Assembly: GCF_905171765.1 (NCBI RefSeq)
Contig: NC_053390.1
Span: 501,557,336-501,621,335, forward strand
Length of the DNA stretch: 64,000 nucleotides
Source: Bufo bufo
Taxonomy: Eukaryota; Chordata; Amphibia; Anura; Bufonidae
Reading direction: 5' to 3'
Part shown: one piece after another, positions 55,515 through 64,000 of the stretch
Layout: each line of letters begins with the position of its first letter
Position numbering within the stretch: the first letter of the stretch is position 1
Notes under the pieces: generated by a model
Told to the model about the DNA's origin: nothing
What the model saw: the letters and a program-made list of their open reading frames with translations, nothing else
Databases searched by the model: none
Made by a program: the position numbers and the translations under genes

Positions 55515-56034
55515 TGTAATGGGCGCCGAAGGCGCACTCGGTCTCCCATCAGCCGCAGGGCTGCTGCTTAGCTTCGGGAGCGAGGATCTGTGTTCGGCCT
55601 CAGTTGCTAGCTGGGAGGCTCCCTGCTCCTAGGTCTGCTTTGAGCGCCGAGCTGATCACTCGGTGCTCGACTTGCCTATCTGTCGGTCATGTAACGCTGG
55701 CCACGTCACATGACCCTCACTCCCCATTATAAATACAGGCAACCTGCTGGCTACAGGTTGCCTGTGATTTTGGTCCCTTAGGCTGTGTATTATTATTGTT
55801 ATTTAGCTTACCTTTGGATTTGACCCTTGATCTACTTCCTGACACCTCTTCTGCCTGCTCCCTGAACCTTGACGCTACCTCTCGGATTTTGACCTCGGCT
55901 TGCTTTTGGATTTTGTCTTTGCCTCTTCTCTTGTACTGACGTGACCTCCCTGATTTTGATTTCAGCCCGCTCTCGGATCTGTCTCTGTCTCCTCCCTCGT
56001 ACTGACCTGACCTCATGGACTGACCCCAGCTAGT

Positions 56035-56949
56035 TGTCACGGCCTATGGTGTGTTTTGTGACATTTTCCTTCACTTGCGGTTGCCGTGGCAACGTGTGGT
56101 GTTGTGTGCATGTGGTGGCAGTGTCTCGGCCTTGTGGCTGTTTCCCAGGACATGGTTGCCTCGCATGCCGTTGCCGGCGGTAACAGGTGGAGTGTGATGT
56201 TTGTGTGTACACTTCCCCTTTAAGTGCCTTTTTCCCTTGCCTGGTGTTGGAAGGGTTAATTCCCTTCCTAGTGAGTGAACACTGGGTGTGTCTGTGTGTA
56301 GGTGTGGCTACTTGGGCTATTTAGCTCCTGCTGGATGCCAGTAGCTGAGGGGTACTCCAGCCATGGTGTTTGCTGGAGTCATCCTCCTGGTCTCATATAC
56401 CATCTGTCCAGTAAGGGCCACCCTTGTGGTCATAAGATATGTTTAGACATTGTTGTTCTGTTGTTATATGTCTAGTGGTGTCTCTATGTTTATTGCAGCT
56501 TATGGTTTCTGGGTTCCTGTGTGCTTTGTGTGTGTGCTGTGTCCTTTTGTGTTTGGTGTGGACATTAGCACTTCTGCACGGGTTCCAGTCTGTGTGTCTG
56601 TGGCAGGTAGGTGTTGTACTAGTTTCACTACCTGCCATTGCCATCTGCTGTATATGTTCCCCTTTTCTTGCAGCTTGGCCAGTGAGACTCCTGTTCCTCC
56701 GTGTCTAGGAGGAACAGGTCATCTTACCCTGCTCCTAGTCCAGGGATCTCTTGAGGGCTAGTAGGGACTCGAGGTTCCTGAGTATGAGCCCTCCTACCAT
56801 CTGGGTTGGCTCAGAAGGTTAGGAGTCAGGGTCAGAGTTAGGGACGCTTTAGGAGGTGACCTGCTCCCTAATTCTGTTGTCCAGGCCTAGCAGCTTCCTT
56901 ATCCTTAATATCGCACGGATGAGGGTTTCCCCCACTCTCATCCGTGACA
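56035..56949 (+). repeat. 5' LTR of the non-autonomous element
   Basis: 915 bp. TATA-like CATATACC at 56395. TTGTGGTCATA at 56424-56434 complements the primer site. Open frames inside are repeated in the 3' LTR and have no known protein signature. Confidence 0.92.
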
Positions 56950-56950
56950 G

Positions 56951-56961
56951 TATGACCACAA
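56951..56961 (+). promoter_or_regulatory. Putative self-priming site of the non-autonomous element
   Basis: TATGACCACAA starts 1 nt after the LTR and is an 11-nt exact complement of 56424-56434. Confidence 0.65.
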
Positions 56962-57750
56962 TGGCTTCTTGCTGGGTGACCTTCGAAAGAGGGTGCAGCA
57001 TGCATCGCCATCTGATTTTGGGGTGCATGCGCGTTCTCCAGAGGAAGAGCGTTATGGGGGTGTCACCGTTAACGGCGTGGTGAGTGGCTCTTCCCCGCCA
57101 TTTGGATCACCGTTGTCTGTATTGGTGCCCCCTTACTTATCATTCCCCACCCCCCCTCCCATTGTTTGTTGTGCCCCACCAACTTTCCCCTTTTGTGTTG
57201 GCGGGGGCTTTGAGGGGTGGGAGTGTATACACCTTCGTAAGAGGGTGCAGCATGTATTGCCAGCTGTTTCGGCATACATGCACGTTCTCTGGAGGGAGAG
57301 CGTTTTGGGGTTCATCGTTAACGGCGCGGTTGGTGGCTTATTCCCCGCCACCTTGCCTTCCGTGTCCGTGTTGGTGATCCCTTGTCCCTCTCCATGTTCC
57401 TATCCCTGGTCGTCTGCTGGCAGCATTCAGTTGGTGTTCCGGCGGTGTGCTGGTTAGGAGTGGCTGTAGGCAGCGACTGGAGTGGGAACGTGAGTGGAGA
57501 GTGGACGCAGTGTCAGTGCGGTCTCTCCGGGCTGTTTCTTTGCTGGTCTCTGGTTCCTGTGTGTTGCTCCAGAGGCTGGCAGTCGGCTCCTGGTTCCTTT
57601 GTGTTGCTCCAGGGGCTGGTAGCAGTCCTGGGGAGACTCGCATGCACTGACACTGATTCTGCTACCTTTTTCCCGTCTCCCTTCCCTGTTTTTTGGTCCC
57701 TCACTAGTTTTCCCTTTTTTTTTTGGTGGGGGGGCTTTGAGGGGTGGGAG
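56962..57750 (+). other. Internal region of the non-autonomous LTR element
   Basis: No recognisable gag or pol. Two related segments begin AGAGGGTGCAGCATG. A copy of the polypurine-tract sequence (GGCGGGGGCTTTGAGGGGTG at about 57199) sits in the middle and is followed by GTGTATAC rather than an LTR. Confidence 0.7.
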
Positions 57751-58669
57751 TGTCACGGCCTATGGTGTGTTTTGTAACACTTTCCTTCACTTGCGGTTGC
57801 CCGTGGCAACGTGTGGTTTTGTGTGCATGTGGTGGCAGTGTCTCGGCCTTGTGGCTGTTTCCCAGGACATGGTTGCCTCGCATGCCGTTGCCGGCGGTGA
57901 CAGGTGAAGTGTGATGCTTGTGTGTACACTTCCCCTTTGAGTGCCTTTTTCCCTTGCCTGGTGTTGGAAGGGTTAATTCCCTTCCTAATGAGTGAACACT
58001 GGGTGTGTCTGTGTGTGGGTGTGGCTACTTGGGCTATTTAGCTCCTGCTGGATGCCAGTAGCTTAGGGGTACTCCAGCCATGGTGTTTTCTGGAGTCATC
58101 CTCCTGGTCTCATATACCATCTGTCCAGTAAGGGCCACCCTTGTGGTCATAAGATATGTTTAGACATTGTTGTCTGTTGTTATTATATGTCTAGTGGTGT
58201 CTCTATGTTTATTGAAACTTATGGTTTCTGGGTTCCTGTGTGCTTTGTGTGTGTGCTGTGTCCTTTTGTGTTTGGTGTGGACATTAGCACTTCTGCACGG
58301 GTTCCAGTCTGTGTGTCTGTGGCAGGTAGGTGTTGTACTAGTTTCACTACCTGCCATTGCCATCTGCTGTATATGTTCCCCATGCCTTGCAGCCTGGCCA
58401 GTGAGACTCTTGTTCATCCGTGCCTAGGAGGAACAGGTCGTCTTACCCTGCTCCTAGTTCCAGGGCTATCCTGAGGGCTAGTATGGACCCTAGGTTACGG
58501 AGTATGAGCCCTCCTACCATCAGGGTTGGCTCATACAGCTAGGAGTCAGGGTCAGATTTAGGGACACTATAGGAGGTGACCTGCTCTCTGTTTCCTGTCC
58601 TGGCCCAGCAGCTACCCTTTATTATTGAGACCACATGGCTGAGGGTTTCCCCCACCCTCAGCCGTGACA
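57751..58669 (+). repeat. 3' LTR of the non-autonomous element
   Basis: 919 bp, TGTCACGGCCTATGGTGTGT ... CAGCCGTGACA, with the same internal signals as the 5' copy. Confidence 0.92.
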
Positions 58670-58938
58670 CTAGTTGACCCGCCTCGTTCTTCCGTTTTTG
58701 GTGGTACCTTGCTAGTTCCACCTCTCTGTCCGCTCTAGTGCTACCTCTCATTGGCTGTCCGCTTCCCTGCTGTCTCTATCTCTCTGCTTGCACTTACTCA
58801 GGTCAGGGACTGTCGCCCAGTTGCGTCCCGTCACCTAGGGCGGGTGGTGCAAGTAGGCAGGGACAGGGGACCGGGTGGCAGCTCAGGGGGTGCACCTCCG
58901 CTCTATCTTTATACCCGTGATGCTACCCTGTGACAGAC

Positions 58939-58946
58939 TCACAGGC
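58939..58946 (+). promoter_or_regulatory. gypsy-B putative self-priming site
   Basis: TCACAGGC lies 3 nt after the 5' LTR and is the exact complement of GCCTGTGA at 55760-55767, 32 bp below the TATA box. No tRNA primer complement is seen. Confidence 0.55.
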
Positions 58947-58957
58947 CTTAATTTAGC

Positions 58958-59887
58958 ATGGACCCTCTACAGAGCCTCACCAAACATGTGCAGGGTCTTG
59001 CTCAAATAGTACAGGAACTTGGGGAGAGACTACAGGTTCAGGAGACCGTCCAAACTCCCCCCATTCTTGCTCCCGCCACCGTTCAGGTGGAACCACACAT
59101 TAAATTACCCGATCGGTTTTCGGGTGACCGCCGAAGTTTTTTAGCTTTCAAGGAAAGCTGTAAACTTTATTTTCGACTACGTCCTCACTCCTCTGGTCCT
59201 GATCCACAGAGGGTTGGTATTATCATCTCCCTACTTCAAGGGGACCCCCAGGAATGGGCCTTTTCTTTGGCTCAGGATTCCCCTTGTCTTAATTCTGTGG
59301 ACCTCTTTTTCCAGGTGTTAGGGGTTCTTTATGATGAACCAGACCGAGCCTCTGTGGCAGAATCCAATCTTAAGGCCCTCACTCAGGGGAATTGTCCCGT
59401 GGAGGATTATTGTACGCAGTTCCGCAAGTGGTGCGTTCCCTTGGGTTGGAACGAACCAGCGCTCAAATGTCAATTTAGGGCAGGCTTGACTGAGAAGTTA
59501 AAAGACATGTTGGTTTGTTATCCCTGTCCTGACTCTTTAGAGGAGACCATGACGCTAGCCATTAGACTAGATAGACGGATCAGAGAGAGACAGCGAGAGC
59601 ATTTGTTTTCTCCTCATACCCTTCTTCAACCTGAGGTTTCCCCCATTGAACCCAAGATGGAGGCCCACTCGGACGAGCCCATGCAACTCGGGATGACGCG
59701 AAGAGAGCTACGCCGTCGTCGGGGCTCTTGTTTTTATTGTGGGGATCCCGACCACTGGATCCGTCAGTGTCCTAAAGCTCCGCCTTCTGGAAAGTCATAC
59801 AAGTCTGAAGGATCCAAGGACAAGGTACTCCCGGTGGTGGTAAGAAGTATATTATTGTTGCCAGTTTCTATTTCCTTTGGAGTCTAA
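58958..59887 (+). CDS. gypsy-B gag polyprotein
   Basis: Intact frame of 309 codons; the ATG lies 22 bp after the LTR. Gag forms the virus-like particle in which reverse transcription takes place. Residues 1-35 form a probable coiled coil. A capsid-like region runs from about 50 to 215 (LPDRFSGDRRSFLAFKESCK, VGIIISLLQGDPQEWAFSL, FRKWCVPLGWNEPALKCQF, LAIRLDRRIRERQ). A basic stretch RRELRRRRG and a CCHC knuckle CFYCGDPDHWIRQC follow at about 255-275. Similar to gypsy-1 gag and to the sushi-type gag ancestral to mammalian PEG10/RTL genes. Pol follows in another frame after the stop at 59885. The only full-length retrotransposon gene in the window without a visible lesion. Confidence 0.88.
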   Translation: MDPLQSLTKHVQGLAQIVQELGERLQVQETVQTPPILAPATVQVEPHIKLPDRFSGDRRSFLAFKESCKLYFRLRPHSSGPDPQRVGIIISLLQGDPQEWAFSLAQDSPCLNSVDLFFQVLGVLYDEPDRASVAESNLKALTQGNCPVEDYCTQFRKWCVPLGWNEPALKCQFRAGLTEKLKDMLVCYPCPDSLEETMTLAIRLDRRIRERQREHLFSPHTLLQPEVSPIEPKMEAHSDEPMQLGMTRRELRRRRGSCFYCGDPDHWIRQCPKAPPSGKSYKSEGSKDKVLPVVVRSILLLPVSISFGV

Positions 59888-62800
59888 AAGGGGTTAAGGA
59901 AATGCCTTTGTGGATTCAGGGTCAGCTTTTAGTTTTATTGATTGCAAATTTGTTGAACAAATGGGAATTCCTATACTAGAATTGTCCACCCCGATCCAGG
60001 TTGTCGCCATCGATTCTGCCCCCCCTGCTAGGGGGCACGGTAAAACTCTGTACTCCGGAGGTTACCCTCTCTGTGGGGGTCTGCCACTCAGAAAAATGCT
60101 CTTTCTTTGTTTTAGAGAATCTTCCTGTTCAGGTAGTCCTTGGTATGCCCTGGCTTCAGCAACACAATCCGGTCATTAACTGGAGTTCGGGCGAGTTAGA
60201 GAGATGGGGGCCTAACTGTAGTTCTTGCTTAACCGTAGTTCAAGCTGGGGTTTCATCAGATATTATTCCTCATTTTATTTCTGATTATTCAGATGTTTTT
60301 TCCACCACTGAGACAGATACTCTCTCTCCCCATAGGTCTTATGACCGTGTTATCGACTTGGTACCCGAGTCCAAATTTCCTAAAGGATGGATTTATAATC
60401 TTTCCGGTCCGGAGCGCAGGGCCATGAAAGACTATATCCAGGAGAGTCTCAAGAAGGGACATATTAGGCTCTCCACCTCTCCCCTGGGAGCAGGATTCTT
60501 TTTTGTTAAAAAGAAGGACGGTGGTCTCAGGCCCTGCATTGACTATAGAAATTTGAATAAAATCACTATTAGGAATCAGTATTCCATCCCGTTGATTCCT
60601 GATTTGTTTAACCAGACTTTGGGTGCTTCTTGGTTTTCTAAATTTGATTGGAGCGTATAACCTAGTTCGTATTAAGGAGGGAGATGAGTGGAAAACTGCT
60701 TTTAATACTCCAGAGGGACACTTTGAGTATCTTGTTATGCCATTCGGTCTTTGCAATGCCCCAGCTGTGTTTCAGAATTTCATGAATGACATTTTTGGAG
60801 AACTCATCGGCAAAGTTATTATTGTTTATCTCGATGATATTCTTGTCTTTTCACCTGACTGGCATTCTCATGTTTCTCACATCAGATTGGTTCTTAAAAT
60901 CCTCAGGGAGAATCATCTGTCCGTTAAATTAGAGAAATGTGTGTTTGGAGTTCAAGAGAAATTTCTTATCTCGGCTATATTCTTACTCCTCATTTATTTA
61001 AAATGGATCTCAGTAAGATTCAGGCTATCCAAGACTGGGTATGACCATCCTGCTTAAAGGCACTCCAACGCTTTTTAGGATTCGCCAATTTTTACCGTAA
61101 ATTCATAAAGAATTTTTCTGTTATTGCCAAGCCCCTTACTGACTTAACTAAAAAAGGTTCTGATCTGGTTAACTAGTCGTTGGAGGCCTGTCGGGCCTTT
61201 GATACCCTTAAAAATTGTTTTCAGATGGCTCCAGTCTTGGTTCAGCCCGATACCGAGGAACCTTTTGTGGTGGAGGTTGATGCCTCAGAGGATGGTGTGG
61301 GGGCCATCCTTTCTCAGGGGTCTTCTAACCTCACTAATTTAAGGCCATGCGCCTTCTTCTCTCGTAAATTCTCTCCTTCGGAGAGAAATTACGATATTGG
61401 AAACCGCAAATTACTGGCCATAAAATGGGCATTTGAGGAATGGAGGCATTTTTTAGAAGGGGCTAGACACCGTATTACTGTCCTCACCGATCATAAGAAC
61501 TTAGTGTTTCTTGAGGCGGCCAAACGCCTTAATCCTAGACAAGCCAGATGGGACCTGTTTTTTACTCGTTTTAATTTTTCTGTTACTTTCAGACCAGGAA
61601 GTAAAAATATTAAGGCAGATGCCTTGTCCCGGAGTTTTAATGCCATCCAACCTCCTGACACCAACCGGAACCCATCTTGCCGGCAAGCATCTTTGTGGCA
61701 GCAGTTTCTGCAGATCTTTCCTCTGAAATTCAACGGGCTCAGCAACTTGCTCCTCCACAAACACCGGCAGATAAGTTATTTGTTCCTGAGTGCTTTCGTT
61801 TTCAAGTATTGGGTGAATGTCATGACTCCGTGCTCTCTGGTTATCCAGGTATTGCTGCCACTAAGGAATTGCTGCTGAGGTCTTTCTGGTGGCCCACTTT
61901 GTCCAAGGATGTACGGTCTTATGTTTTGGCTTGCGATGGTCTAAGACCCCGAGAACACTTCCCGCTGGTGAACTACAACCACTACCCATTCCCTGCAAGC
62001 CATGGTCTCACATTTCCATGGATTTTATTTCTGATCTGCCCCCTTCTAAAGGGAAATCAGTGGTGTGGGTAGTGGTTGACCGTTTTAGCAAGATGGTGCA
62101 CTTTGTTCCTTTAAGTAAGCTCCCTGATGCGAAGACCTTAGCCTCCTTGTTCATTGAACATGTGCTACGTCTGCATGGGATCCCTGAGAATATTGTCTCT
62201 GATAGAGGCGTTCAGTTTGTTTCTGGTTTCTGGAGGGCTTTTTGTCGAAGATGCGACATCTCTTTATCCTTTTCGTCTGCTTTCCATCCACAGACCAATA
62301 GGCAGACAGAACGGTTAAATCAGGCAGTGGAGCTTTTTCTAAGGTGCTATGTATCACATAATCAACTCTTATGGGTGAGATACCTCCCGTTGGCAGAATT
62401 CGCTATTAACAATCGAGTTAATTCTTCCACGGGGGTGTCTCCTTTTTTTTGTAACAGTGGTTTGCATCCTCGCTTTTGTTCTAGACCCTCTGTATCCTCA
62501 CTCAACCCGCAGTCAGATTCTTTTACCTCTAGACTGTGCTCAGTCTGGGCACAGGTTCAAACGAACCTGGAAAAGGCCCAGGAAACCCAGTGTAAACATG
62601 CCAATAAGAGACGTTCCAAGGGGGTAAATTTTATACTCGGCGATAAGGTGTGGTTGTCGACTAAGAATCTTGCTTTGAAACAGTGTTCTAGGAAATTCTC
62701 TCAGCGTTTTATTGGACCATACAATATTATTGAGGTTGTTAACACAGTGTCCTTTAGACTTAAGCTACCCGACTCCTTTCGTATACATGTGTTTGATAAG

Positions 62801-63090
62801 TCGTTGCTTAAGAGATATGTGTCACCAGTGGTTCCGGTTAAAAAAACCTCCTCCACCTGTGGAGGTTGAAGGTCAGGAGGAATTCATCATCTCTAGAATT
62901 ATTGATGTTAGAAAGGTTAGGAACTCCTTTCAATACCTGGTCCACTGGAAGGGCTATGGACCCAAGGAGAGGTCTTGGGTCCCAGCTACTGAGATCCACG
63001 CCCCGAGGCTCATCAAGAAGTTTCATGATGAGCATCCTGGGAGATTTGTAGCCAAGGGCTTGGGTCCGGTGGCCCCTCGTAAAAGGGGGG
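59888..63090 (+). pseudogene. gypsy-B pol with chromodomain, multiply frameshifted
   Basis: Protease VDSGSAFSFID is at about 59910. RT starts [16 protein letters not shown] (60530) and breaks near 60645, where a few bases before [14 protein letters not shown] are lost. It continues with [13 protein letters not shown] and [12 protein letters not shown] (about 60830). Further breaks lie at about 60960 and 61040. RNase [17 protein letters not shown] to DALSRSF is open (61180-61650). The integrase zinc finger is damaged near 61800-61960. The core (61889-62869) keeps MDFISDLP, SDRGVQF and QTERLNQ with DD35E spacing, then a GPY-type module. The chromodomain FIISRIIDVRKVRNSFQYLV and HWKGYGPKERSWVPATEI is at 62880-63000. 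Confidence 0.9.
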
Positions 63091-63094
63091 TTAC

Positions 63095-63888
63095 TGTAAC
63101 GGGGTGCCGAAGGCGCACTCGGTCTCCCATCAGCCGCAGACCTGCTGCTTAGCTTCGGGAGCGAGGATCTGTGTTCGGCCTCGTTCCCAGGGCAGCTTTG
63201 CTAGCTGGGAGGCTCCCTGCTCCTAGGTCTGCTTTGAGCGCCGAGCTGATCACTCAGTGCTCGACTTGCCTGTCTGTCAGTCATGTGACGCTGGCCATGT
63301 CACATGACCCTCACTCCCCACTATAAATACAGGCAACCTGCTGGCTACAGGTTGCCTGTGATTTTGGTCCCTTAGACTGTGTATTATTATTGTTATTTAG
63401 CTTACCTTTGGATTTGACCCTTGATCTGCTTCCTGACACCTCTTCTGCCTGCTCCCTGAACCTTGACGCTACCTCTCGGATTTTGACCTCGGCTTGCTTT
63501 TGGATTTTGTCTTTGCCTCTTCTCTTGTACTGACGTGACCTCCCAGATTTTGACCTGGGCCCGCTCTCGGATCTGTCTCGGTCTCCTCCCTCGTACTGAC
63601 GTGACCTCCTGGACTGACCCCGGCTAGTTAACCCCCCTCGTCCTTCCGTTTTTGGTGGTACCTTGCTAGTTCCACCTCTCTGTCCGCTCTAGTGCTACCT
63701 CTCATTGGCTGTCCGCTTCCCTGCTGTCTCTATCTCTCTGCTTGCACTTACTCAGGTCAGGGACTGTCGCCCAGTTGCGCCCCGTCACCTAGGGCGGGTG
63801 GTGCAAGTAGGCAGGGACAGGGATCGGGTGGCAGCTCAGGGAGTGCACCTCCGCTCTATCTTTATACCCGTGATGCTACCCCGTGACA
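63095..63888 (+). repeat. gypsy-B 3' LTR
   Basis: 794 bp, TGTAACGGGGTGCCGAAGGC ... CCCCGTGACA. Same TATA, hairpin and start region as the 5' copy. It retains the uninterrupted GGCTAGTTAACC site into which the nested element went in the 5' LTR, and has about 14 bp (CCCAGGGCAGC region) absent from the 5' LTR. Confidence 0.94.
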
Positions 63889-63890
63889 TA

Positions 63891-64000
63891 GACGTCATTG
63901 AGGAGTCAAAAAGTGAGTGGGCCAGTCCTATAGTATTGATACCCAAGCCGGACGGGACGTTGCGGTTTTCTAACGACTTTCGACAACTTAATGAGGTTTC
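63891..64000 (+). pseudogene. gypsy-A RT, fingers (continues past the window)
   Basis: The plus strand encodes DVIEESKSEWASPIVLIPKP followed by DGTLRFSNDFRQLNEV, the N-terminal RT of Gmr1-like pol. It joins the RT start at about 55440-55514 when gypsy-B and one TAGAC are removed. Open to the window edge. Confidence 0.88.

Larger units (their letters stand above)
56035..58669 (+). mobile_element. Non-autonomous LTR element (LARD/TRIM-like)
   Basis: Two LTRs (56035-56949 and 57751-58669, about 97% alike by eye) enclose 801 bp without a protein. A 5-bp target duplication CTAGT (56030-56034 and 58670-58674) flanks it, and the gypsy-B 3' LTR shows the empty site (GGCTAGTTAACC). A polypurine tract (GGTGGGGGGGCTTTGAGGGG) precedes the 3' LTR. 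The internal region has two related halves (56979-57100 and 57231-57360, sharing AGAGGGTGCAGCATG). Mobilisation in trans by a chromodomain gypsy is likely, since the LTR ends (TGTCACG...GTGACA) match gypsy-1. Confidence 0.92.
55515..58935 (+). repeat. gypsy-B 5' LTR, split by a nested LTR element
   Basis: Segments 55515-56034 and 58675-58935, about 781 bp together. A TATAAATA box at 55728-55735. A perfect hairpin AGGCAACCTG/CAGGTTGCCT follows at 55737-55763. GCCTGTGA at 55760-55767 is the probable transcript start and complements the primer site. Confidence 0.93.
55515..63888 (+). mobile_element. gypsy-B: chromodomain Ty3/gypsy retrotransposon
   Basis: A complete LTR-gag-pol-LTR element flanked by an exact 5-bp target duplication TAGAC (55510-55514 and 63889-63893) within gypsy-A RT. 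Gag is intact and pol has several frameshifts. Polypurine tract AAAAGGGGGGTTAC ends at 63094. The 5' LTR contains a later non-autonomous LTR element (56035-58669). Gag and pol are related to gypsy-1 but clearly distinct in sequence and LTR. Confidence 0.95.
50001..64000 (+). mobile_element. gypsy-A: Gmr1-like Ty3/gypsy, integrase before RT
   Basis: Plus-strand LTR (50001-50454), gag with a SCAN-like capsid part, protease and integrase come in order. RT starts at about 55440 and resumes at 63891 past gypsy-B. This PR-INT-RT order is the copia-like order reported for Gmr1-type gypsy elements. Insertions: a TTAA repeat (52709-54674) in integrase and gypsy-B (55515-63888) in the RT N-terminus. 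The element runs off the window. Stops are scattered throughout, so it is old. Confidence 0.85.

Noticed and set aside
56439..56761. Cys/Val-rich frames that look like membrane proteins
   Set aside because: They lie in an LTR, recur in both LTR copies with different lengths, and match no known protein.

Overview
The window is a block of eukaryotic (very probably anuran amphibian) intergenic DNA. It is made almost wholly of transposable elements inserted into one another. I see no host exon, tRNA or rRNA gene. The host guess rests on the mix of element classes: two classes of tyrosine-recombinase retrotransposon (DIRS and Ngaro-like), Gmr1-like and chromodomain Ty3/gypsy elements, a Penelope-like GIY-YIG fragment, CR1/L2-type LINE, Tc1/mariner, hAT and piggyBac DNA transposons, endogenous retroviruses, and many palindromic MITEs. 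Such a mix is usual in frog genomes. The species cannot be fixed from sequence alone.

Layout. 0-6.8 kb: a long foldback element with tandem-repeat arms, further palindromes, a complete but deleted Tc1/mariner element, an LTR fragment, a minisatellite, a second foldback and a MITE. 6.85-13.4 kb: a minus-strand CR1/L2-type LINE split by a 5.1-kb Ngaro-like retrotransposon with the full A1-[ORFs]-B1-A2-B2 split-direct-repeat structure. 14.0-15.5 kb: a self-inverted mariner-type element. 15.9-16.2 kb: Penelope-like endonuclease. 17-29 kb: MITEs, a 3.4-kb TTAA-flanked repeat carrying a solo LTR and a MITE, a decayed piggyBac transposase, and a 2-kb hAT element with a perfect 8-bp target duplication. 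29-35.4 kb: remnants of two minus-strand endogenous retroviruses. 35.4-50 kb: a minus-strand Gmr1-like gypsy (gypsy-C) whose 3' LTR was entered by a DIRS element. The DIRS was in turn entered by a chromodomain gypsy (gypsy-1), a solo LTR and a TTAA repeat. 50-64 kb: a plus-strand Gmr1-like gypsy (gypsy-A) entered by a TTAA repeat and by a second chromodomain gypsy (gypsy-B). The 5' LTR of gypsy-B holds a non-autonomous LTR element.

Most proteins are broken. The best-preserved coding parts are the gypsy-B gag (58958-59887), the long gypsy-1 pol frame (37605-40160), the DIRS RT-RNase H (42842-44056) and a fused Ngaro frame (8971-10284). The signals that look youngest are the Ngaro repeats (both 112-bp pairs look identical) and the gypsy-1 LTRs (about 5 substitutions and one 3-bp indel in about 646 bp).

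Most notable: three LTR elements (gypsy-1, gypsy-B and the non-autonomous element) lack an obvious tRNA primer site. Each instead has, 1-3 nt inside the 5' LTR, an 8-11 nt sequence exactly complementary to a stretch of its own LTR 28-32 bp downstream of a TATA box. This is the layout expected of Tf1/sushi-type self-priming. Also notable are six NRF1-like palindromes at about 22-bp spacing in a tandemly duplicated CpG-rich block upstream of the Ngaro coding region.
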